A DNA stretch of 64,000 nt, from positions 34,671,096 to 34,735,095 of the forward strand of contig NC_051430.1 in NCBI RefSeq assembly GCF_001649575.2, written 5' to 3'. The notes below the pieces were generated by a model that was given only the letters and a program-made list of their open reading frames with translations, was not told the DNA's origin and searched no databases. This document shows, piece by piece, positions 28,526 to 40,405 of this stretch. This DNA comes from Kryptolebias marmoratus. Its lineage: Eukaryota; Chordata; Actinopteri; Cyprinodontiformes; Rivulidae. How positions within the stretch are numbered: position 1 is the stretch's first letter; every line of letters begins with the position of its first letter. The position numbers and the translations under genes are program-made.

Positions 28526-28533
28526 CTGGTAAG

Positions 28534-28673
28534 GCTGCGTTCCCACTGCAGGCAAAAGTGACTCAATTCAGATTCATATCTGACATCATATCTTTTGAGC
28601 ATGCAGGTCATTTCAGGTATTGGACGACCAAGCAAAAACAAAAAATCAGATTTGAGCATTTAGACCTGCAGTG
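28534..28673. mobile_element. small MITE interrupted by the palindromic element
   Basis: It begins gctgcgttcccactgcaggc and reaches agacctgcagtg, which is the inverted start of the same terminus (cactgcagg). It abuts the fold-back element at 28675. Probably the fold-back element inserted at or near its right end. The borders are approximate. Confidence 0.45.
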
Positions 28674-28674
28674 T

Positions 28675-29310
28675 AATCCGTGTACGGTTCGTTCTTTGGT
28701 GTTTTCGTTTCAAAATAAAATTGCAAAAACAAAACAAGCTTGTGTTGTTTTTGTTTTTTCGTTTTCAAAACAAAATTAGAAAAACGGCAATTGCAAAAAT
28801 AAAAAAAGGGTACGTTTTGTGTTTTTATTTAACTGCAATGGTTAAACCAAAGACGAGCTTTTATTTTGTTGTTAATTCAACGGGACCTTATGGCAGAACC
28901 GGAAATAAAGACCTGAACTCCCGGCAGTCACCAGCAGGTGGCGGTAATGTACGCCTTCAGTTTCTTGCCAACCGCCATTAAAATCCACAAGAAGAACTTT
29001 TTCAGTTAGCGCTTCAGAATCTACCAGTTTAAAAATGGATCCGTTTGTCTTATTTAGAGGGAATCGACGCATTTCACTGAGAGCTGATGATCTTACCGTC
29101 AACAAGATTTCTTTCAGATTCCAAGGAAGTCATTAAATCAGGACATTACCGCCACCTGCTGGTGACTGCCGGGAGTTCAGGTCTTCATTTTATTTTTGCA
29201 ATTGCCGTTTTTCTAATTTCATTTTAAAAACAAAAGAACACATGCATGTTTTGTTTTTGCAATTTTATTTTGAAACGAAAAAACCAAAGAACGAACCGTA
29301 CACGGATTTG
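28675..29310. mobile_element. palindromic fold-back DNA element, copy 2
   Basis: This is the same family as 1648-2310. The ends aatccgtgtacggttcgttctttg and its reverse complement caaagaacgaaccgtacacggatt flank long arms and a centre that runs opposite to copy 1. The minus-strand frame 29105-28872 is the counterpart of the frame in copy 1, with small indels. The two copies remain very similar, so the family was probably active fairly recently. Confidence 0.85.
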
Positions 29311-32180
29311 GTGAATGTAACCTTCTAGTATGCATTTATTAACACGTTTTAAAAACAAGTTAAAAAGGAAAAAAAAACATGACAGCTGATTTTTTTTTTT
29401 TACAGGTGCCAAGCATCACAGTTGTCCTCTGACACAGTTATGTAACATAAACCATTTATATCTTCGGCTGGACTTCCAAACTCTTTAATTCATTATGTTT
29501 ATCTCTGTCAGATTCAGCAAATTACCAGGAACAAGGTTTGCAGAGCAGACTAACAGGAAGCCTCAGCGTTCCTTTTGGCCTTTCAGGATAAAAAGAGAAA
29601 TTATCAAGCCACATAAATGGGTTCTCTTCCGTGTCTTTTGTGTAAACCTTAGATATATACCTGAAATAACTTGTCCGTTAATGGCGATGCCGATCATTCT
29701 CATGAATTTCGTGTGCATGAATCAGAAGGTGGGACTTTCACGGTGTGTGCAGCTTCTTACTCAATGCCAAGTTGTTGCATAAGAGGACTGGCTGTGCTGC
29801 TTGACGTTGCAAAAGTTAAAAGAAGAAATAAATTTAAAAATAACCTAACCAAAGGACAAACTTGATGCTATGATGTAAACTTTTATGTTGTGTCTTTAGA
29901 CGTAAAAATGACCATTTATTGCTAGAGCAACGAACCTTTCCTGTTTCACTGCAACTAACAAAGGCGGGTAAAACCACCGGACCTCCCGGTAAAAATGCTG
30001 CCGCAAATCTGAAGTTTACCGGCATTACCAGCAAGTTTAAGCATTCCTTTGCTATAAATCACATTTACAGAGTAAATCATATCAAAGAGACCAGTATTTT
30101 AATGAAAAACTGAAGCAATAAATCCTCTACAATGGAAACGTTTTTAAGAAAATGACTGCTTGCCATGTTTGTACGATAGAGAAAGCTAATTTTTCTAGCA
30201 TTCTCGGCTTTCATGAGGATGTGAAACTGAGGATTTGTTCCTTTTTATCACTATTGTTATATCCTGAAACTTAATAATAACAAGAAGTTATATTGTTTCT
30301 TTGCTCTTTTCTAAAGGCAAAGGTAAAATTTCAGACCAAATCACACCGTATTGAGATGTCAGTCACAGTCATCAGGTAAACACATTAGTCAATGTGGGAT
30401 TTTTTGTTTGGCTGCGTGTTTTTATGTTCTGATCAATTTTCGGAGAAATGTTTGTCCTTTTGTTGCATCAACTCGTAACAGGCAATTCGGCAAAGAAGCT
30501 ATTTTCTTGTCTTTACTTGCATCAAGAAAAATGTAAAAGAAAATTCAGTTTTAAAACTAGTAAATTTGATCTAGTTAGAGTTGAATATAGATCTAAAAAT
30601 ATAGATCGAACATCATTTGCATTTATTTTTTTGTGCCTTTTTATTAATTTTTCTCCATTAAAACAGCTAAAAGGCCATCACCAAAAATCTGATCATACAG
30701 CTACTAACATTTAACTTTGAAATAAGAAGAAAATACGGTATGAAAAGTCTCGGTGAGGTCTATTAAGAACTCTCTGGGCTCAGTCAATGATGGTTTAAAG
30801 CACATCTCAGTTTTCTTAGACCTGCCTTCGGTTTGTGTTAAACCCGAGTCTGGATCGCTTCTCGTGGGACATAAAAACTCTCAATAAACTGCTGTCAAGA
30901 CATCAGATATCTGACTTGACTTAAAGTGCGTCTGCAACCGAAGTTTTGCACAGACGCCGATCGCTACAAGACGTAAATTGTGCCTTCCGGTTAAGTTTGA
31001 ACTCATCCTGCGGGTTCCCGAGAGCGCTTTCAAGTAGATCCAAATGCTCATAATTAATAATCCCGTCCCCGAAGCAGCTCACTTGTGTGCGCGGGGTAAA
31101 TATTTACTTGACAGGTGACGAGCTGAGAGCAGAAATAAAAAGAGACCACGTGACTCCGTGTTTTGTTTCACAATAGGACCTTGAATCCTTTTGTCACAGA
31201 GTGTACCAGAACACAGAGAACAATGGAGTTATAATGAGTGACTGAGTTATAAACAGTTGCTCTGATGATCCAAAAGTTTTAGATTTCAAAGTGAAACTTT
31301 TAATTTCTTATGTTTAGTTGGTGCTTTAAATTTGTTACTGTGGCACACTGAGAAATTGAGTCTATAGCCTATAATTGAGTCTATAAATATGCTAAAAATA
31401 AAAAATGAAATGCTATCCAATGCTTTCCCAGACTCCACCCTCAGTCACCTTATCTCACACTCAGGTGTGTGGCGTAAAGCCAGGTAACACAGGATCAGGT
31501 TAAAACCATCCAAACAGCAGCCATGCAGCTGAACAAACATAACCGTAACGCTAAGTGACCAGTCCTCTGGAGTTCATTTAGTTCTCGTTGTGTTGCCAGA
31601 GGACTTTATTTACGCTTGTTTTGTTTTAATAAAGCAGATTTATAGAGGCGGTCACTACGTGGATTTACAATATGAATTCCTGACCCTGTCTGAGTCTTTT
31701 GAACCCACTTGTACAACGCTGACATATTTCCCTCTGGCTGTTTGTGTCTTGCCTTTTTTTTTTTTTTTTTTTAAATAACACAACTAAGCCCTTTAAAATG
31801 ACAAACCCAAGACGTGAAAAATATTCATTTTTACTTGATTTAACAATAGCTTTTTGAAGAAAAAAATGGGCGATTTGGGTCCTTGGTCCGCAGATATTCA
31901 GGGTGTTCGAAACTGAAGTAGGTCATGGAAGCTTGAGCTTGGAATCTATTTATGGTTGTTGCACAGTCACAGTTTTGGTTTCATGATTTGTGAACATAGA
32001 GTTCAATTTAAGACTGTGTTACAAACAAATCCTAAAATATCCCACACTCATTACACTTCTCATACAGTTTATATATCCAAACGCTGCCATTTTTGTCTTC
32101 TTCCACCCAGTGTGCCGAAGGACTGATCCCACCCAGAGTGCACGGTGATGCACAACCAAACTCCCATTGACGTTCATTGT
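29311..32180. other. intergenic, nothing recognised
   Basis: This is A/T-rich spacer without convincing exons, RNA genes or element termini. Open frames below about 95 residues are chance. Confidence 0.5.
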
Positions 32181-32189
32181 ATCTCAGCT

Positions 32190-32325
32190 TGCCATATGGC
32201 CGACAGACCCTGTGACGGACCTGTCCAGGGTGCACCCACTCCCTTGCACAACAACTGCTGGAGATCGGCACCCGGAAAGAAAAAAAAGAGGGTAAAGAAA
32301 ATGGATGGCTGGATATCCTCAACAT
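32190..32325 (+). repeat. SINE-like 3' tail
   Basis: The order gaccctgtgacggacctgtccagggtgcaccc … gagatcggcaccc … aaaatggatggctgga is the conserved tail shared by many fish SINEs and their partner LINEs. It is degraded and has no recognisable tRNA-like head nearby. Confidence 0.65.
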
Positions 32326-34380
32326 AAAACACAGTAGACATAAAAACAGACATTATGTGATAACCGGACACTTCTGGTTGTTGTGATCCTGGGGTTCTGG
32401 CTTAGTTTTTTGGAGTTACTGTGTGTATTCTTGGTTGTTCAGCCATATTCTTGTGAATAGTGTGTATTTTTGTGTCGTCGACCATAGTTCCCTCAGTTGT
32501 TTTTATCCTCAGTCCCACCTGCTCTTCATATTGTTTATTCTTCTCACCTGTTCCCACTCAGTAATCACCCATCCCTGGTTAAAAAGTCCTCCGTTTCATC
32601 AGATCCATCTGTCTGCTCGTCCTCTGCTGGGTTTATTTCTTTGTTAAAGTTTAAACTTTGTATTTTTTTTGTCTTTCGTCTGAATGTTCTTGGTGTCCTC
32701 TCAACACACCAAACTTGACAACGGTTCAGGAATGTTCCTATTGTTTTGTGGAAAACAAAACCAGTTGTGTACAGAGCTTTTTGAACATTTAATTTTATTT
32801 TTATTTTATTTTGACAGGACTGACGAGCGAACAGGTTGGCTGGGTCAAAATCAAAGTGAATTGTGGCCATCTTAAAAAAATTGCATTGTTATTTGCAAGC
32901 TAGCTGTAGCACTTCCAGTGGAGCCTTGGAGCATTTCCTGCTGGAATAATATGATGTTTAAACATAATATTTATTTGTTAACCTTTATTTAAGCATGCTT
33001 GAACCCAGGACCTTCCTGCTGTGAAGCAACAATGCTAACCACTAAACCATCGTGCTGCCATTATACATAAAATATAATATATTTCTTCTGGAATAACTGT
33101 AATACAAAAGTCATGCTTTATTATTACAATATTAATATTTGGTGCCAGATTACTGATTTATTATGCAGAGGACAACTTTATTTAGCTGTCTTCAGTTTAT
33201 TTCGTCTCAAATTGTGATAATGTTTGCATCCCAAAGCAGCACACAACTGAAAATGAGCCAAATTTATAAATCAGTCTAGAAGTAGCTGATTGGTGTGTTT
33301 TTTATTTCTGAGAGAATCAAGAAATTTGTTTCATGTTGAGATTTGGGGCGAAATGGGTGGAATGAACTCGATCCAACAAGATAAATCCCTAATCTTATTG
33401 GTCACGCTCCAAAATTCATGTTCTTGCAGGTTAGGAGTACTGGTCCAAACTAGACAGAATCAAACATTTACGAAACAAAAATAAATAAATAAATAAAGTT
33501 ATGGCTTTGTTGGGGAATGAATAACTTCAGCGTAGCCGTTTTTTTTGCTGACTAACGCTGAGAACTGTTGTTTCCTGTTTGGAGCAGAGATGACATAGAC
33601 CGAATTCCGACGGTGACCTTTGACTTGAACTTTGTGTTCAAAACAGGAATCATTTCCAGGACGGTGCTGAATCATTGTGTAGATATCCGACTGGAATGCC
33701 AACCCTTTAGTCATGAAGTGTCTGACACTCGGAGTTCTTTATTGGTCTCACAGGAAATAACTATAAAGTTTATTGTTACTGAGAACAAACACTAAATAAC
33801 AGCAGTTAACTTCTGTTAAAAGCTGTAAAGCCATAAAGTTGTATCAACAAGCCAACAGGTAAAAAAATGAAAGTATATTGAACTGCATATAAAGATTTTA
33901 TGCATTTGTGTTTGTTTATTTATGTGTGACGTGGCAATCTGTGCAGATTCTTTAATGCAAGATTTAACCAAAGAACATTTGTGTCACTTTTTAAAAAATA
34001 ATACTATAAAAGTTAACATAAAATGCAAAAAAAAAAAAAAGTCTTTAGAAAACTGATTGCTTGCTTTAATGTTTTCATTTCCTGATTTGTAGTTAATTTC
34101 AAAGATAATAACTTAATAAACATTATTTTCTGTTCACTAAAACATTTATTTTAGATTTTAAAACATGTAAATAAATAAATAAAATCAAAGTTTTAAACGA
34201 ACATCTCCATTTTCAGAACAGAATAGTGGCGACCTGGGCTTTTTAAAAAAAATAAATTAAATTTCTCATTTATTGTAAACACTATTGTAGTATTTTTTTA
34301 AACATCTTTCAGAGGGGAACTAGTTCAGTATTTTAGGTGAGAAAATAGACAAAAACAACCTTGTATTGTTGAGTAATTAC
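32326..34380. other. intergenic, nothing recognised
   Basis: This is A/T-rich spacer with homopolymer runs (for example 34028-34041). No exon or RNA gene was seen. Confidence 0.5.
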
Positions 34381-34389
34381 CATGTAAAG

Positions 34390-34869
34390 CAGGGGTGTCA
34401 AACCCAGAGACACAAGGGGGCCAAAATTAAAAATTTGGTCCTAGCCAAGGGCCGATCACGATCAATATTTATTAAAAATTACATAAATTGGTTTTAGATG
34501 CATTATGTCAAATCATCCATATAGGAATATCAATGACCTTTTCCCAGTTACAGATTATACAGAATTAAGAGCAAACAGACTTTAATGAACACAGACAAAT
34601 AGATCAAACTTCAAAAAGCTCATCATTAGCAGTCATTTCTTACGCCTCACTCAGCTTTTAAATGAAGTTTTTAACATTAAAACAGACAAAAACCTGATCA
34701 TACAGAAATTAAAACTATATATTGTTGGCTTCTAAGTCACTGTCAGAGAAAACTTCAGTTTTTAAAGCAAAATAAGAATCAGAGACTCGATCTGAACCAG
34801 ACTGGAGGGCCGGATGAAATGTTACAGAGGGCCGGATCTGGCCCGCGGGCCTTGACTTTGACACGTGTG
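34390..34869. mobile_element. hAT-type non-autonomous element with perfect TSD
   Basis: This is a 480-bp element starting CAGGGGTGTCAAACCC and ending …CTTTGACACGTGTG. It carries the gggccggat / ggcccgcgggcc words typical of a widespread fish hAT MITE. ATGTAAAG occurs directly before (34382-34389) and directly after it (34870-34877), a perfect 8-bp target duplication. It has no coding capacity. Confidence 0.88.
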
Positions 34870-35447
34870 ATGTAAAGTATCAATAGTCAAAATGTTCCCA
34901 CTTTCAGAGAATAATACAGATATGAACTTTGTTTCTGCAGGTGACATCGTCAGAGGTGAAAGAAAACTAACTTACCAGCGAGAAGGAAAAGGAAAGAGTC
35001 CTGAGGAAAAGTTCTGCGTGAGAACTCTGAGTCGTTGTCCTGAAAAAACAGTAAAACAAATCACCAAATGTAGTGTTTTTGTTTAGCTTGTCTGTGGTGT
35101 TAAACAAACCCACGACCTGCCGGACCTGGTCGACACCCTGTTGACCTAAATGATCCCGGGGGGGGTCCCAATCCAGAACCGGACAGTCGGACAGCGTGTC
35201 CTCTGCCGGAGTGGTTGAGCCGTTACACCTGGATGTGGTTTCTCTCACCTCGTCGTCATCTTTGCCATAGTTGGCCCTTTGAGCGCGTCAAAGTGCCAGC
35301 TAGGATCTCCGACACTTGGGAACGTCAGGAGCTGCATATCCCTCTAAAATAAATAAATAAAAGGCAAACTTTCTCTCACCCACGCTCAATTTACCGCACG
35401 GATCATTCAGTCGAGCACGCTCACAGGCAGATTAACGACAGATTAAC

Positions 35448-36240
35448 CAATCCCTCCAGGATTTTGCGGCTAAAATGCCTGATTTCGCGGGGCATTTTCC
35501 AAAAAGTTGCTTCTTTTTTTTTTTTTTTACTAAAATCAATAGAAAACTATAACTTTTAATATCTAAACCAAAAATCCTTCCTAGTTTTGTAAGATAATTC
35601 CCAACAAACATTGACATTCTCAAAAGGTGCTTTATTTGAGAACTTTGATAGCTTCTAAACTNNNNNNNNNNNNNNNNNNNNNNNNNNNNNNNNNNNNNNN
35701 NNNNNNNNNNNNNNNNNNNNNNNNNNNNNNNNNNNNNNNNNNNNNNNNNNNNNNNNNNNNNNNNNNNNNNNNNNNNNNNNNNNNNNNNNNNNNNNNNNNN
35801 NNNNNNNNNNNNNNNNNNNNNNNNNNNNNNNNNNNNNNNNNNNNNNNNNNNNNNNNNNNNNNNNNNNNNNNNNNNNNNNNNNNNNNNNNNNNNNNNNNNN
35901 NNNNNNNNNNNNNNNNNNNNNNNNNNNNNNNNNNNNNNNNNNCTTCGGTCGCTGCTCCTGCACGCTCCCGGCATTCTGATGTTAACAGGAAGTGATGTCA
36001 CGTGTCTTCTTCCTGAGTTATTTGGTCTTATTTTGTTTTCCACACTACACAAACCCACAAAGAAGAGACTAGACCGCAGAAACGGTGGCGAATCACTTTA
36101 GAAACAATAAATATTGGGTTAAAGTTGCGGGAAAGTTGTGGTGTTTTGGGCAAAGTTGCAAAAAGTTGCGATTTCGTGGGGTTTGCTTGATTTTCCGTTA
36201 ATAGTTGCAATCGCAACATCGCAAAATCCTGGAGGGTCTG
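35448..36240 (-). mobile_element. hAT-like element with CGGBP1-like ORF, copy C (gapped)
   Basis: It runs from CAATCCCTCCAGGATTTTGC to AAATCCTGGAGGGTCTG, flanked by GATTAAC on both sides. A 281-base gap (35662-35942) replaces the finger region. The flanking parts match copy B closely, including the shared minus-strand residues at the end of its ORF (…QSSQIK.LLRMSMFVGNYL). Confidence 0.8.
35662..35942. other. assembly gap (281 N)
   Basis: This run of N again lies inside a copy of the same transposon family as the gap at 17992. Confidence 1.
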
Positions 36241-37341
36241 GATTAACGCCAACTGCTGTCACTAAGACGGGTCCTATTGCACGATCGCAATCAGAACGTC
36301 AGAAAGATGAAGTCGAGCAGTTTGAGACCATCCTGAATTCCTGAATTTCCTGCCATAACGGGGTACGTGTTTAACACAAGAACGTCAAAACTACCAGAAA
36401 GTACATAACAGACAGCGGCCTTTTCCATGGCTGCAAAGGTTTAGCGGCTATCTTTGACAAACTTATGTGCTTAAAAATACCAGGAATTCATATATAACTA
36501 TTTAAAGTCATGTGTCCTCTTCTAAAACAACAGGTTTAGGACAAGCCTGTCGTGGTTATCTCGAACCTTCGTGGATGGAGCAGGATTTAGGTTTAATCTT
36601 GCACTCTGGAATGCGTATCATACAACGGACTAATTGATGGGAGTGCCGTATTAAATAACTACGAATTTAGGTAAAATACTGAAGAGATTTTGTCAGTTTT
36701 GAGCCGTTCTTCAGTGCAAAGACAAAGAACGTGCACTTCTTAATTTGCTGATACTCTTGGCGTTTGTAAATTCAGCAAAAAGCAAACTGAATGAAGCGCT
36801 GCGTGGGACACGTAAAGAATCTTTGGTTGCTCTAAGACATTTTCTCGTCGACCACCTATGGCTAATTCCATTGTCGCTCTGAGCTGAGCTGACGCGGTGG
36901 AGAATTTTTCCCACACAGATAGGGGGTTATTCACGGTGACCGTATTGCTGGAATTCACCCTCCACTGTACGGAACGGCACACCTAATCCTTGTAAAAGAA
37001 AGATCTGGGGGGCTGGGAACGTTACCGTTTGCAGAGCGAGGGAGGTCAAGAGAAAGAAGGGCGGCCAATGAGGAAAAAAATAGTAAATTAGTCAACACTA
37101 ATGAAGGAAAAACATGTTTCTTTTAAAATTATTCGTTTTTGACCTAATTTTTTAAGTATTTGGAGGGTGGGGGTCCTTGTTTCTCCTTTTGAGTGGGACA
37201 TTACATGAAAGTGTTACATTCCAACAGTAGATGCCAGCAACAAAAAATCTATTTCTGGAAGCCTAAAAATGATTCATTTGCCAGGAGTTTGGTTTGGACC
37301 TTACATTTTCAGACACTGAACATTTGTTTGACTTCAGTATA
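36241..37341. other. intergenic, nothing recognised
   Basis: No exon or element termini were found between the hAT-like copy C and the Tc1 element. Confidence 0.5.
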
Positions 37342-38492
37342 CACCATCCTACCAAAAGTATTCACTCATCTCCCTTCACACACATGAACTTAAGTGACCT
37401 CCCATTCTTAATCCACAGGTTGATGTTGGTCCACCCTTTGCAGCTACAGCAGCTTCAACTCTTCTGGGAAGGTTTTCCATAAGGTGTAGGAATGTTTATG
37501 GGAATTTTTGACCATTCTTCCAGAAGCTCCTGTGAGGTCAGACACTGACTTTGGACAGAAGGCCTGACTCTCAGTCTGCTCTAATTCAAGGTCAGGACTC
37601 TGTGCAGGTCAGTCAAGTTCTTCTACACCAAACTCGCTCATTCTTGTCTTTATGGACCTTGCTTTGTGCACTGGTGCTCAGTCATGTTGGAACAGGAAGG
37701 TGCCGTCCCCAAACTGCCCCCACAAAGTTGGGAGCATCAAGTTGTCCAAACTGACTTGTCATGCTGAAACATTAAAAGTTCCATTCACTTGAACCATATT
37801 CCTGAGTCCAACTCCTGAAAAACAACCCCACACCATAATCCTCCCTCCACCAAACTTTACATTTGGCACAATGCAGTCAGACAAGAACCGTTCTCCTGGC
37901 AGCAGCCAAACCCAGACTTGTTTATCAGATGGCCAGACGGAGGAGCATGAGAGAACTTGTCTCCACTGCTCTAGAGTCCAGCGGCGGCGTTCTTCACTCC
38001 ACAGCATCCGACTCTTTACACCTGGTGATGGAAGACTTGGATGCAGCTGCTCAGCCATAGAAACCCATTCCATGAAGCTCTCCATGCTGTTCTTGAGCTG
38101 ATCTGAAGACCACATGAAGTTTGGAGGTCTGTAGGTGTTGACTCTGCAGAACGTTGGTGACCTCTGTGCACCATGAGCCTCAGCATCCTCTGAGCCCACT
38201 CTGATTTTACATGGCCTATGAGTTCTTGGCCGAGTTGCTGTCATTTCCATCCACTTCCACTTTGTTATAATCCCACTAACAGCTGACTGTGGAATATTTA
38301 GCAGGAAGGAAATTTCATAACTGGACTTATTGCACAGGTGGCATCATATCATGGTACCACGCTGGAATTCACTGAGCTCCTGAGAACGACCCATTATTTC
38401 TTTGATTTTATACACCTGTGTCCATAGAAGGGATTGGAAGACCTGAATGCGACGATTTGGATGGGTGAGTGAATACTTTTGGCAATATAGTG
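37342..38492 (-). mobile_element. Tc1/mariner transposon, degraded
   Basis: Inverted termini CACcatcctaCCAAAAGTATTCACTCat (left) and CACtatattgCCAAAAGTATTCACTCac (reverse complement of the right end at 38492) bound a 1.15-kb element. The left flank is TA; the right one has become CA. The minus strand encodes Tc1 transposase pieces. Overall it is a typical full-length but inactive fish Tc1 copy lying between slc38a2 and the slc38a4 3' end. Confidence 0.9.
37450..38250 (-). pseudogene. Tc1-like transposase remnant
   Basis: The longest intact minus-strand piece is 38250-37759 (163 residues). It contains VKFGGGRIMVWGCFSGVG, a hallmark of the DDE core of Tc1 transposases, and upstream motifs of the same protein (DQLKNSMESFMEW, LEQWRQV). 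Downstream sequence to about 37450 still resembles the transposase C-terminus but with stops in frame, and the N-terminal DNA-binding part is also broken. It cannot make an active enzyme. Confidence 0.85.
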
Positions 38493-39490
38493 CAGACATA
38501 CAAACTTATTGTGCACGCCTTTTAAAAATGTAGCAGTAAAAAAAAGGACCAAAACTGTTGTTTTTGTCACAGTTTTATTGTCTGTTGTAATGAAACAGCA
38601 TCACTGATAGAAAAAAAAAAACAAGATTCTTTTTTGTTTTATTTCGGTACATTACAAATCTGAATGTTCAGCCTGATCCACAGGGAGCAAAGACACTGAA
38701 CAGCAGAAACGGAGCTGGTGCTTCCCCTTCGGCTGAGGGGTCCGTGGAAAAATAAGGCGGGCGTTTCTGCACATGCTGGTGTTTCGGTTTGCAAACCTAC
38801 AAAAAAAATAATAAAAGGCCGCTCCGTCTGCCCCATCTGTTTTATGGAAACGCTTACGAAAACACGCAAAAGGGCGGGGATAAATGAGTCCGGGGCTAGA
38901 ACCTGAGGTACTCCGTGGGTCGGCATGTAGTGTAGGGGAGCGAGGCAAACAAGCATCTGCAGGTAGCTGATCGAAGCCGTTGTATCGAACATTCATAGTA
39001 CCCCTTCAATAAAACTTGTTTACCTTATCGGGCGAAGGAAAGTTTCAGTTCGAGTAAATTCATGAAAATAAACTTCACCAAACCGGGCGCTTAAGAGATG
39101 TTTTTCAACGACAGTGGCGATACACACTGAAGCTTACCGGAGGTGTGTTCCTGCAGGAACAGGTTCTCCGGAAGAATTTCTGCTTTTATTTGTCATCCCA
39201 AGATTAAGATTCAGTCTGAATGCTCTCAGCTTGCTTCTGTGATCCAGCTTACTCGTAGCTTATTCGTTTGAACCCAGTGTTGGTAAGCAGAAGCCAGTAA
39301 GCCGTTAGAAATGTGTCGCCTCACGAGACCTCCAAGAAAACCCAACGTTCCAGAAGTAGGCTCTCAAATGATACACGGTTGACAGTAAAACATGAACATA
39401 GGCACATAAAGGGACAAAATTTCTACAAATGTACAAGCTTCCCAAAAAAAACCAACAAAAAAAAACTACTGTCAAACAGCAAAAAAGTCT

Positions 39491-39512
39491 AATATATATA
39501 TATATATATATG
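39491..39512. repeat. (TA)n microsatellite
   Basis: About 10 TA units lie in the putative slc38a4 3' UTR. Confidence 0.9.
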
Positions 39513-40169
39513 CATATATAATACATGTACTAGAAGAAACACTTGATTGTATTAGACTTCTCAAGTACAATCCCCCCAAAACCCACTCAAAGGCCATGAA
39601 TGTCAGTGTACCATAAAATAAAGGTTATTTACAAAAGCATATACAAATGTCCAAGAAACCATGTTTGTAGTCCAAAAATACACATAATACACCATTTCAT
39701 TTGAAATATCAGTTTGTGTTACGTACTTAGATCCACAAATGATCTATAAATGCTGTCCACTTTGGCTGAATGTGTTTTAACGGCACGAGGATTGTGGATG
39801 AACCAGAACCGATCTGAGGCTCATCAGCGATTCCGCTTAAAGGCACCTTTATCAGAGGCCAAATATATAAAACAAGGTTATCCAAAAGGCACAATTTAAA
39901 ATGTGCGGTCTACAGTGGATTTCATTTAAGTTTGATAAAAAGGCGTATAAAATTTGTAACAAAATCGACTCCCGGATAAAACCCTGCCAGAGTAGCACCA
40001 TGGCTGATTTGTGTGCCACTTTTTAAAAATTGTTACTGTTTCAAAGAGTACCACACTAGCGAGGCCTAGTTGAGCCTAATAATGTTGAAAAAAAAACTGC
40101 TATAGCTAACGAAAATTGGACAGTTGATCTTTTTTTTTGTTTGTTTTTATTGTATTCCTTCCTATCACT

Positions 40170-40405
40170 GGGATTTAGGCGGAAAAATAGCTATTGATTT
40201 TATGTTAATGCTAAATATGAAGCTAACACCTGATGATAGCTAGCTTGGGCTAGTTGGGCTAGCAACAGCTAACTAAAATTAACCAATTTAGCGTTTTTTA
40301 GTATATTTCTTTCTACAGTTGTGATTTCGGTTGAAAAATAGTTATTGATTTTATTTTAATGCTAAATATGAAGCTAACACCCGAAGATAGCTACCTAGTT
40401 CTAGC
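40170..40405. repeat. tandem duplication of about 120 bp
   Basis: The block gggattta.gc.gaaaaatag.tattgattttat.ttaatgctaaatatgaagctaacacc.ga.gatagcta occurs at about 40170-40245 and again at about 40320-40395. The units are moderately diverged and separated by GCTAGC-rich sequence. Confidence 0.7.
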
